Part shown: one piece after another, positions 1-9,188 of the stretch
How the letters are laid out: each line of letters starts with the position of its first letter
How positions within the stretch are numbered: position 1 is the stretch's first letter
NCBI GenBank assembly: GCA_020859905.1
Contig: JAJBVI010000160.1
Span: 1-44,683 of the forward strand
Direction: 5' to 3'
Length of the DNA: 44,683 bases
From: Lachnospiraceae bacterium
Lineage (GTDB): Bacteria > Bacillota > Clostridia > Lachnospirales > Lachnospiraceae
Made by a program: the position numbers and the translations under genes
The notes under the pieces: model-generated
Database searches by the model: none
Seen by the model: the letters and a program-made list of their open reading frames with translations, nothing else
What the model was told of the DNA's origin: nothing

Positions 1-246
1 TGTTGATTATATCTTATTAGCCACTCCTGTTACAACCTTAGTTTACCACATCAAAAAGACGGCACCGGCACGACGGGCGCTCACCCAACCCGGTCAAACG
101 GCACCGATACGGCAGATAAATACCCGATGCAGATCGACCGCACCGCGGCAGACAGCCACCCGATGCCGGCTGCCGGCACCGCCGCGGCAGACAACCTCAT
201 ATGCAGCAGCCCCGTTGGCGGACAGACAGAAAAAGGAGAAACCAAA

Positions 247-1461
247 ATGCGAGAATTTAAAAAGTCATGCAAACTGAACGATGTGTTATACGATGTACGC
301 GGACCGGTTGTGGACGAGGCAAACCGCATGATCGAATCGGGCATCCATATTTTAAAACTGAACATCGGGAACCCTGCCCCTTTCGCGTTCCGGGCTCCCG
401 AGGAGGTCGTCTATGATTTCCGCCGGCAGGTCGCCGACTGCGAGGGATACTCTGACTCCAAAGGGCTGTTTTCCACCCGCAAGGCCATTATGCAGTACGC
501 ACAGCTGAAAAACATTCCCGATGTCGGGATCAATGACATTTATACCGGCAACGGTGTCAGCGAGCTGATCACAATATGCATGCAGGCGCTCCTGGACGAC
601 GGGGATGAGATCCTGATCCCCTCGCCGGACTACCCGCTCTGGACAGCCAGCGCCACTCTGGCCGGCGGCAGAACCGTCCACTATATCTGCGATGAAAAAT
701 CGGACTGGAATCCGGATCTGGAAGACATGGAGAAAAAAATCACGGACCGCACAAAGGCCATCGTCATCATAAATCCGAACAACCCGACCGGCGCGTTGTA
801 CCCGAGAGATATTCTGGAGAAAATCGCGGATCTTGCCAGACGGCACCAGCTGATTATCTTCTCCGACGAAATCTATGACCGCCTGGTCATGGACGGCGAG
901 GAGCATGTCTCCATCGCGTCGCTTGCACCGGATCTGTTCTGCGTCACGTTCAGCGGTCTTTCAAAATCACATATGATCGCCGGTTTCCGCATCGGCTGGA
1001 TGATCTTAAGCGGCAGCAAAGCCATGGCCCGGGATTATATCGAAGGACTAAATATGCTCTCCAACATGCGTCTGTGTTCCAATGTCCCGGCGCAGTCCAT
1101 CGTGCAGACAGCCCTGGGAGAATACCAGAGCGTGAAGAACTATATCGTGCCCGGAGGCAGGGTATATGAACAGCGGAATTATGTATACCAGGCGCTGAAT
1201 GATATTCCGGGCATCAGTGCCGTCAAGCCAAAGGCCGGATTTTATATCTTCCCGAAGATCGATGTCAAAAAGATCCATATCACAGACGATGAACAATTTG
1301 CCCTGGATCTTCTGAAACAGAAGCATGTCCTGATCGTGCAGGGAAGCGGGTTCAACTGGAAACAGCCGGATCACTTCCGCGTTGTCTATCTGCCGCGCGT
1401 CGAGGTACTGGCCGAGGCCATGGACAAACTGGCGGACTTTCTGAAAACTTACCGGCAGTGA
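247..1461 (+). CDS. PLP-dependent aminotransferase, class I/II (AlaA-like)
   Basis: ORF 127..1461; likely start ATG 247 after AAAAGGAGAAACCAAA. Motifs NPNNPTGA and the lysine region SGLSKSHMIAGFRIGW. Confidence 0.9.
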   Translation: MREFKKSCKLNDVLYDVRGPVVDEANRMIESGIHILKLNIGNPAPFAFRAPEEVVYDFRRQVADCEGYSDSKGLFSTRKAIMQYAQLKNIPDVGINDIYTGNGVSELITICMQALLDDGDEILIPSPDYPLWTASATLAGGRTVHYICDEKSDWNPDLEDMEKKITDRTKAIVIINPNNPTGALYPRDILEKIADLARRHQLIIFSDEIYDRLVMDGEEHVSIASLAPDLFCVTFSGLSKSHMIAGFRIGWMILSGSKAMARDYIEGLNMLSNMRLCSNVPAQSIVQTALGEYQSVKNYIVPGGRVYEQRNYVYQALNDIPGISAVKPKAGFYIFPKIDVKKIHITDDEQFALDLLKQKHVLIVQGSGFNWKQPDHFRVVYLPRVEVLAEAMDKLADFLKTYRQ

Positions 1462-1667
1462 AATCCTGTCTCAGTGCTTTTTCTGCTCCGTGCACAGGTA
1501 AGGAACTGTCCCGTAAACAGCAGCCTCTCAGCGGTTTACACCGGTCTGGCTTTTTTAAGTTTGCGCCGTGGTAATTTTTTAAAGTTCTTGCAATCCAAAT
1601 GCATTTGTATTATTATGATACAAAGCATTTCCTGCTTTGCGAAGATTATTTAAAGGAGGGTTATATC

Positions 1668-1838
1668 ATGGCATATGTAATCGGTGACAGCTGCATTTCC
1701 TGCGGCGCCTGTGAGGGTACATGTCCGGCCGGGGCGATTGCGGAGGGCGACGCTCATTTCGAGATTAACGCAGATGAGTGTCTGAGCTGCGGCGCATGCG
1801 CGGACGGATGTCCGGTCGGCGCGATTGAGGCAGATTAA
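1668..1838 (+). CDS. 2[4Fe-4S] ferredoxin
   Basis: 56 aa with two CxxCxxCxxxCP motifs (CISCGACEGTCP, CLSCGACADGCP); RBS AAAGGAGG upstream of ATG 1668. Confidence 0.95.
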   Translation: MAYVIGDSCISCGACEGTCPAGAIAEGDAHFEINADECLSCGACADGCPVGAIEAD

Positions 1839-1875
1839 TCATACGATTTGCCCGGATACTACTTAACAGAAGGTG

Positions 1876-1908
1876 CTGCTATCTCCGTTCGGAGGTAGCA
1901 GTTCTTTT
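1876..1908 (+). terminator. Intrinsic terminator of the ferredoxin gene
   Basis: CTGCTATCTCC-GTTC-GGAGGTAGCAG stem followed by TTCTTTTT. Confidence 0.85.
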
Positions 1909-2067
1909 TCATCAGACATATTTCCCGGGCACAGGATACCGGAAACAGACATTTTGCGCGGGATACGGGATTTCATAAAAACGCGGCTGTATAGAGTACA
2001 CTGAAGAAATCTATGCGGAAACGGAACGCGATCACATAAAACGCGGCTGTTATATGGAGTACACACT

Positions 2068-3255
2068 ATGAATAAAAGAGAAATTTCCGAAATCAAAAAG
2101 ACCTTTACGAAGGAACGCTGCTGCATCACCCGGCTGGCCGGCTGCTATGTGGACGCGGATAAGAATAAAGTCGTACAGTTCCGGGAATCTTTCCTCTCCC
2201 TCCCGGATGAGGAGTTGTATAAGTATCTCGACATTTTTCGCAAGGCACTGTCCGGAACCATTGGGAAAAACCTCCTGAACATGGAATTCCCTCTGGAACA
2301 GGAAGCCGCCGGCGGCACACAGGCGCGCCTGCTGCTGCTGCGCGACAGCGAATTAACGGACGATACCGTTCTGGAAGGTTTTTACGACCGAATCATTGAA
2401 AGCTGGTATCATCCGGAGAATTACCTGATTCTGCTGATCCACGGTGCCTACGACATCCCGGCCAAAACCTCGGACGGCATGGATCTGGATGACGCATCCG
2501 AGTATGTGTACCGTTTTGTCCTCTGCTGCCTCTGCCCGGTCGCGCTCTCCAAAGCGGGACTCTGTTACAATGCCGAGACGAACAGCATCGAGGACCGCAT
2601 CCGGGACTGGCTGGTGGATATGCCGGATCAGGCATTTCTGTTCCCGGCCTTCAATGATCGGAATACGGACATCCACAGCTTGCTGTACTACTCCAAAAAC
2701 ACAAAGGAGTTCTGTCCCGAGATCACGGAACAGCTCCTGGGCTGCGTACAGCCGCTCCCCGCTCCGCAGCAAAAGGAATCATTTCAGGCGATCCTCGAGG
2801 AGACCCTGGGCGACGCGTGTGTCTATGACACCGTCCGGAATATTCATGAAACGCTGAACGAAATGATAACGGAAAATCAGGACAGCCCTGCGCCGCTGGA
2901 GCTGGACAAACACGAAGTGCGCAGACTGCTTGCTCAAAACGGGGCGCCGGAGGAGAATCTGGAGCGCTTCGAGCAGCAGTATGATGAAGAAATCGGTGCG
3001 AATATGACTGTGATGGCAGATAATATTTCCGATACCCGGAAGTTTGAAGTCCGGACCCCGGAAGTTACCGTAAAAATAAACCCTGAGTACGCAGGAAGCG
3101 TAGAGACAAGGATCATCGACGGAATTCCCAGCCTGGTCATACCGCTGACAGGTGAAGTCGAAGTCAACGGGATTCATGTACGCCGGTCTGCGGAGGATCA
3201 GGAACTGTTCAGCAGCGATCCACGGAGAAACAGGGATGCAGAAAGCATTTTATGA
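2068..3255 (+). CDS. DUF4317 family protein
   Basis: MNKREISEIKKTFTKERCCITRLAGCYVD...LSGTIGKNLLNMEFP matches the recalled DUF4317 N-terminus. Confidence 0.8.
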   Translation: MNKREISEIKKTFTKERCCITRLAGCYVDADKNKVVQFRESFLSLPDEELYKYLDIFRKALSGTIGKNLLNMEFPLEQEAAGGTQARLLLLRDSELTDDTVLEGFYDRIIESWYHPENYLILLIHGAYDIPAKTSDGMDLDDASEYVYRFVLCCLCPVALSKAGLCYNAETNSIEDRIRDWLVDMPDQAFLFPAFNDRNTDIHSLLYYSKNTKEFCPEITEQLLGCVQPLPAPQQKESFQAILEETLGDACVYDTVRNIHETLNEMITENQDSPAPLELDKHEVRRLLAQNGAPEENLERFEQQYDEEIGANMTVMADNISDTRKFEVRTPEVTVKINPEYAGSVETRIIDGIPSLVIPLTGEVEVNGIHVRRSAEDQELFSSDPRRNRDAESIL

Positions 3256-3730
3256 CAGGCTCTCCCGCCCGTTCGAGGAAAATGAGGAAAAAAAGAAACG
3301 GCTGATCGCGGCAAACAGTGTTGTCACAAAAGCCTTTTATATCGCCTATCCGGTTCTGCTGGTCATTCTGGCGCTCACACGGGATGATCGCTTTTTCCGC
3401 GTCCTGCTTGTACCGCTGATCTCATTTGTGATTGTCAGCGTGTTCCGCAGGGTCTGCGGCGCCAGGCGTCCCTATGAGATCTGGGATGCCCCGCCTCTGA
3501 TCCGGAAAGATACCCGGGGGAACTCCTTTCCCAGCCGCCATGTCTTTTCCGTCTTCATGATCGCCATGGCAGCGGCATATGTCTGCCTGCCGGCCGCCAT
3601 TGCCATGATAGCCGCAGGCGTATTTCTCGCCGCGGTGCGCGTCATCATCCGTGTGCATTTCGTGAGAGATGTCGTCGCCGGAACCCTGATCGGCATTGGG
3701 CTGGGGCTGCTGGGTTTTTTTGTTCTGTAA
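3236..3730 (+). CDS. PAP2-family phosphatase, membrane protein
   Basis: Likely start ATG 3236 overlapping the DUF4317 end. PAP2 motifs: CGARRPYE, FPSRHVFS, RVHFVRDVVAG. Confidence 0.8.
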   Translation: MQKAFYDRLSRPFEENEEKKKRLIAANSVVTKAFYIAYPVLLVILALTRDDRFFRVLLVPLISFVIVSVFRRVCGARRPYEIWDAPPLIRKDTRGNSFPSRHVFSVFMIAMAAAYVCLPAAIAMIAAGVFLAAVRVIIRVHFVRDVVAGTLIGIGLGLLGFFVL

Positions 3731-3739
3731 CCCGCCGAT

Positions 3740-4246
3740 TCAGTCAACATCATCATACTGCAGCATATAATCCGAACAGTCAACCCCATAGTATTCAATC
3801 TGATCCGGGTTCACATACTGCATGCCAAGCTTCCGCAGGGCGACAGACTCCACCTCTGAGAGATTCTCCGAAGCAGCCAGCCGCTTTTCCGCAAGGTCAT
3901 TACTCTCAGCCAGCGCGGATACCTGCGCCTCCAGGGATGCAATCCGGTCGGAACGACTGTACACCTGATTTTGCAGAGCCAGAAACGAACAGCAGACAAT
4001 TACGAAAAATCCGAGCGATACAGCCAGAAATATCAAAGAACGGGCATTAATCGCCTGCTCTCTCTGCCGATTCTCCCGCGCGCGGCGCTGTATCTCTCTC
4101 CTGCGTCTCTGCTCCGCCCGTGCCGCCTTTACATGTGCCGGCACCTTCACAGGTTCCAGTACCCAAGAGCCGTTCGCCGCCTTTACAAAACGGCAGTACC
4201 TTCCCTTTTCCGATTCCTGTGCCCCTTCAGGCAAGAATTGATTCAT
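3740..4246 (-). CDS. FtsL/DivIC-like single-pass membrane protein, putative septum protein
   Basis: Basic N-terminus, one TM (SLIFLAVSLGFFVIVCCSFLAL), short coiled coil, C-terminal VESVALRKLGMQYVNPDQIEY. Start choice among 4246/4279 uncertain. Confidence 0.6.
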   Translation of the reverse strand: MNQFLPEGAQESEKGRYCRFVKAANGSWVLEPVKVPAHVKAARAEQRRRREIQRRARENRQREQAINARSLIFLAVSLGFFVIVCCSFLALQNQVYSRSDRIASLEAQVSALAESNDLAEKRLAASENLSEVESVALRKLGMQYVNPDQIEYYGVDCSDYMLQYDDVD

Positions 4247-4601
4247 ACCACAATATCTCCGCTGTTTATCATTCTCCAACCACTATATCTTGTAGTATAA
4301 ACCATTCTGTCGGATATGTACAGCACTTTCGGCAAAGTTTTCTGACTGTGCGGCTGCAATCCAATGATTTGTCTGCGGCAATTTATTGCAATGCAGGCCT
4401 CTCATTTTCTGAAATTTTACATTTTTTTTAATATGGTGCATAGAAACTTAACAAAAAAACGATTGCATTCTCAGAAAAATGGTGGTAGGGTGTAAACCAA
4501 CCCTTAAACTGGCACATTAGTACAGCGCTCAGCCTGCTGCGCAAAGCGAATCACGCAGCGTATGTACGGAGTGTCCACGGCCGGAAAGGAGGAAATGCGT
4601 G

Positions 4602-6182
4602 ATGTTTGAGCAAATGAAGAAAATCAGAATGAACCCTGAGAGCCTGAAAGGTGCAGTGATCCCCACGATCGTGGTCACCTGCATTTTTTTCCTCAATTAT
4701 TTTTGTTTTGGGACCGACAATACGATCATCGGACCCTGCCTGACCCTGTCCTACCTGTATTTCCGCGGCATGAGCAATCCGTTCGGCAGTATGATCAAGA
4801 CCTTTCTGATCTATGTGTCGATCGCGATCCTGGCCTGGATCGCGGGGATCAGCCTGCCGCTTTGCATCATCGTCAACGCGATGGCCTTATTCTGGATCGT
4901 GTACGAGCTGAACGATGAGCAGCACCCCACGAACTACTACACGCCGGGGATGGCATTCATCCTGTTTCAGCTGTTTCCGGTCACCGGATCCGGCGTAGTC
5001 ACCCGGATTGAAGCGATCATCGCTTCCTTTGCCATCACTTTCTTTTTCCTGATCATCCTGCCTTCGAGAAAGAACAGGACGACGGTCCGGGATTACGTAA
5101 AAGAAGGGCTGGATCTGAGCGATGAGCTGATCCAGGCATACCAGATGGATGATGAAGACGGGATATTTCTGTATCAGGATCGGCTCCGGCGAAAGAACGA
5201 GCAGATCTCGGATGCCATCTACTTACATAACTACTCCTCCTTCCGGCATAACCGGAGAGTCAACTGGTACTGCCGCTTTGTCGCGCTGTTCCAGGTATTT
5301 ACGACATTGTGTGAGACGAAAGGCCAGGAAGACCGGACAAAGAACATGCAGAATCTCCTGAAGAATTTTAAGGAATTATTTGACGGTGAGGAACAGTACG
5401 GCAGCCGGACGAAGCTGTCATTCCGCACGGACAGACCGGATATCCGTTCCTTCCGCCTGCGTTTTGCTCTGCGGCAGGTCATTATCATGACGCCGTGTAT
5501 GATCTATGCGTACCTCTGCCTGCTGGGAAACGGTTACTGGCTCCCGGTGTCCGTGTTTTTCATGCTGGTTCCCCTCTATGAGAACATGGCAAACCGCGTG
5601 GGCGGACGGCTGAAGGGCACACTGGCCGGGGTTGTGCTGTGTCTCGTTCTGTATTCCGTCTTTCCGGGCATACAGGCGCATATTGTGCTTTTGATCATTT
5701 TTAATTTCCTGATCTACAGCGCGACGGGATATGCGACCTCCGTGGCCTATATCACCTGCGCCATACTGGCGCTCGGCATCACGCCGGACAACATCCTGTT
5801 CACTCTGGCGGAACGGCTGGTATACACCTTCGGCGGTGCCGCTCTGACTGTATTTGCCAGCAAATGTATTTTCCCGATCCGGATCAGGCCGGAGGCGGAT
5901 TTCCTGTATGAGAAGCTGATCGAACTCCAGACGCAGATGGAACAGCTGGCGACCAGGGAATTTGCAGACAAAGAAGAGGAACGTCACGAGAAGGATCAGC
6001 TGCTCATCCATTCCTACCTGCTGAGCCGGCGCCTGCGCCTTTATAATGAATCACTGCGCACGGAGGATCAGAACCGCGAGCTCATGGAACAGCTCAACGA
6101 GCATATGATGAACATGTCCTTCTATCTGATCCGGCATTTTACCGGGATCCGGGCAGACGTAGTCGAAAACGCGGAAGCATGA
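4602..6182 (+). CDS. FUSC / aromatic-acid-exporter-like membrane protein
   Basis: Two blocks of TM helices separated by a cytoplasmic domain; second block RQVIIMTPCMIYAYLCLLGNGYWLPVSVFFMLVPLYENMANRVGGRLKGT is typical FUSC. Confidence 0.75.
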   Translation: MFEQMKKIRMNPESLKGAVIPTIVVTCIFFLNYFCFGTDNTIIGPCLTLSYLYFRGMSNPFGSMIKTFLIYVSIAILAWIAGISLPLCIIVNAMALFWIVYELNDEQHPTNYYTPGMAFILFQLFPVTGSGVVTRIEAIIASFAITFFFLIILPSRKNRTTVRDYVKEGLDLSDELIQAYQMDDEDGIFLYQDRLRRKNEQISDAIYLHNYSSFRHNRRVNWYCRFVALFQVFTTLCETKGQEDRTKNMQNLLKNFKELFDGEEQYGSRTKLSFRTDRPDIRSFRLRFALRQVIIMTPCMIYAYLCLLGNGYWLPVSVFFMLVPLYENMANRVGGRLKGTLAGVVLCLVLYSVFPGIQAHIVLLIIFNFLIYSATGYATSVAYITCAILALGITPDNILFTLAERLVYTFGGAALTVFASKCIFPIRIRPEADFLYEKLIELQTQMEQLATREFADKEEERHEKDQLLIHSYLLSRRLRLYNESLRTEDQNRELMEQLNEHMMNMSFYLIRHFTGIRADVVENAEA

Positions 6183-6184
6183 CC

Positions 6185-6325
6185 CCGTCTTTCACTGCCA
6201 TACCGCAGATCCCCGCTGCTTTCGGCGGCTTCAGGTGGAACACGGCAGTAAATGGTTCCGTCTTTCGCTGTCATGTCGCAGATCCCCGCTGTTTTTCGGC
6301 GGCTTCCGGTGGAACACGGCAGTAA
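6185..6325. repeat. Tandem duplication of a ~68-bp hairpin-forming segment (period 73 bp)
   Basis: Copies CCGTCTTTCACTGCC...GGAACACGGCAGTAA and CCGTCTTTCGCTGTC...GGAACACGGCAGTAA; each contains CCGCTG-TTTC/TTTT-CGGCGG. Confidence 0.85.
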
Positions 6326-6356
6326 TAGTAATGCACCATCTTTGACTCAGATACGG

Positions 6357-6986
6357 TTATTCTATGCTGTATTCTGAGTCAGAGACAATAATCCCCTCCC
6401 GCATCACACACTCCGCAAATTTCCGGTGTCCTTCCTCTGAAAAGTGTACGCCGTCAAAGAGTACCGGGATATCCCATTTTCCCGCACAGGTAAACGCGAT
6501 TTCCAGATCAGCTGCAATCTTCCGGTAGAGATCGTCCAGCCGCACGGATTCCCTGCACATATCGTCTGACTCAACCCAGACGCCGGGCTTAAGATGAACC
6601 GGTGAGATCAGGCGGAGCCTGACAGTTCCGCCCGCGATCTCTTCGCATTCCGTCAGTTTTCTCAGAAAATGCTCCATCCGCTCCGCCGCCATCCCGGCCG
6701 TCGTTCCCGGCGTGCGGAGCACGTCATTCGTTCCAAGCATGATCCACAGCCAGACCGGTGCCTCCAGCCTGCTCCACTGCCGGAGGCTGCCGCACACCGC
6801 CTGTATCTCTCCGGAATAACGCGGAATGCACCGGCCATTCTGCCCGCAATTCTTTACGTTCCAGTCCGTCCGCGCATGCAGTATCTCCGGCCAGCGCGTC
6901 TCCTCCGGAAAACGGGCGCCCAGAAACGGTCTGGCATCATAGCCGTATGTATTTGAATCGCCATAGCAGATAATCGTTCCCGCCAT
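6357..6986 (-). CDS. SGNH/GDSL hydrolase
   Basis: GDSNTYGYD block I, MLGTNDV block III, DGVHFSEEGH block V; RBS GGAGG before ATG 6986. Confidence 0.85.
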   Translation of the reverse strand: MAGTIICYGDSNTYGYDARPFLGARFPEETRWPEILHARTDWNVKNCGQNGRCIPRYSGEIQAVCGSLRQWSRLEAPVWLWIMLGTNDVLRTPGTTAGMAAERMEHFLRKLTECEEIAGGTVRLRLISPVHLKPGVWVESDDMCRESVRLDDLYRKIAADLEIAFTCAGKWDIPVLFDGVHFSEEGHRKFAECVMREGIIVSDSEYSIE

Positions 6987-7144
6987 ACAGCATCCTCCTT
7001 CCATTATCTTCCGACGCCATGATTTCCCGGCATTTTCGGAAAAAGCATCTTAACATGCTCCGTCCCGGAACGGTTCACTATCCTCTCATATGGATGATCA
7101 TGCCCGTTTTCCATAACCCGGTCCATACCATCCTATGCGGCTCT

Positions 7145-7903
<759 letters not shown>

Positions 7904-8014
7904 TACTCTCCTCTAAAACTTGTCGTATATTTCTTAAGGAGCATCCCATTCTGTCCTGATTCGACTGATGCGGCGCAAGGGCGAACGGTGCAAAAGCTCT
8001 GGCTGCCTCACCAG

Positions 8015-8542
8015 TTACAGCTTCTCTGCGAACTCCACGACCTCCCGCAGCTGCGGGCAGTGTGCCATCGCGCCCTTCTCCTTCATCCCGGGGATCAGCA
8101 CCGTTCCCATATCCTTCCAGCTAAGGAAGCTCACACTGCGGCGGTACAGATAGAGTGCGCCGTCATAGCCCGGCGAACCGGAATCCATAAAAAGTGCAGC
8201 CGCCTTAATGCTCTGCCCTCTGCTGCCCGGCGCGTAAAAACGGTCGATCAGCGCCTTCAGCTGGGCCGATACCGTAAAATAGTAGAGCGGCGAAGCCAGA
8301 ACAATCATGTCCGACTGCTGCATTTTCTCATAAATACCCTGCATGTCGTCCTGCTGCACGCAGCGGCCGTCTGAGTGATTCCGGCAGGCGTTGCACGCCA
8401 GACAGGGCTGCGGGTGCGTCTCGCTCAGATAGACGATCTGACAGACATGCCCGTTCTTCTCAGCCGCCTGCGCAAATGCCTCCACCATAATGTCCGTGTT
8501 GCCGCCCTTTCTCGGACTGCCCGAAATCGCTAAAATCCTCAT
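8015..8542 (-). CDS. Flavodoxin/NADPH-dependent FMN reductase family protein
   Basis: MRILAISGSPRKGGNTDIM; CLACNACRNHSDGRC; ASPLYYFTVSAQLKALIDR. Confidence 0.9.
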   Translation of the reverse strand: MRILAISGSPRKGGNTDIMVEAFAQAAEKNGHVCQIVYLSETHPQPCLACNACRNHSDGRCVQQDDMQGIYEKMQQSDMIVLASPLYYFTVSAQLKALIDRFYAPGSRGQSIKAAALFMDSGSPGYDGALYLYRRSVSFLSWKDMGTVLIPGMKEKGAMAHCPQLREVVEFAEKL

Positions 8543-8646
8543 CTTATGCTCCTCCTGTTCTAATACTCCGGAACTGTATCCGGCTCTCTGTATCTCTTCT
8601 GCTGTTACATCCCGGGACTGTACCCGGCTCTGTGTCCCTTCTGCTG

Positions 8647-9114
8647 TTACATCCCTGGATTGTACCCGGCTCTGTGTTCCTTCTTCTGCTGCATCCCAGG
8701 ATTATATATGTCTCCGGCTCCCTCTGCCGTGATCATCCGGTCAGCATCTGTATCAGGCTCCCACGGCGGAAATATAAGCAGCCTGAGGCCTTCCGCCAGA
8801 GCGGTATCACCTCGCGGCAGCGCGTAATAGCTCCCCGCCCGGCCCGCGTATGCGCCGAACGCACGGAGCGAATCAGGCTTTTTCAGATGCCTGTTCCCGC
8901 ACAGCATGACATCGACCGGTGTCTGGAGCAGCTCGCTCAGCGCGTAAATATTGTCCATCGTCGGCATGCTCGAACCGTCCAGCCAGTGATAGACGCTCTG
9001 CACGCATGACAGCCCCAGATACTGCTGTACATCCTTCACCGAAACCCCTGCGGCATCCATCAGCCGCCGGATCCGCCGTCCGGTAGCCTGTTTATCAAGA
9101 ATCGGATACATCAT
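8647..9114 (-). CDS. XRE-family helix-turn-helix regulator
   Basis: ATGRRIRRLMDAAGVSVKDVQQYLGLSCVQSVYHWLDGSSMPTMDNIYALSELL; RBS GGAGG before ATG 9114. Confidence 0.8.
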   Translation of the reverse strand: MMYPILDKQATGRRIRRLMDAAGVSVKDVQQYLGLSCVQSVYHWLDGSSMPTMDNIYALSELLQTPVDVMLCGNRHLKKPDSLRAFGAYAGRAGSYYALPRGDTALAEGLRLLIFPPWEPDTDADRMITAEGAGDIYNPGMQQKKEHRAGYNPGM

Positions 9115-9188
9115 ACGCCCTCCTTCTCGCACTGACATTGTAACGTATTCTGCCCGGAATGTCATTGAACTTATCGTATAATGGCATA

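Noticed and set aside
8570-8700. CRISPR-like array
   Set aside because: Degenerate 42-bp units without spacers; simple tandem duplication. No CRISPR array was seen elsewhere in the window.
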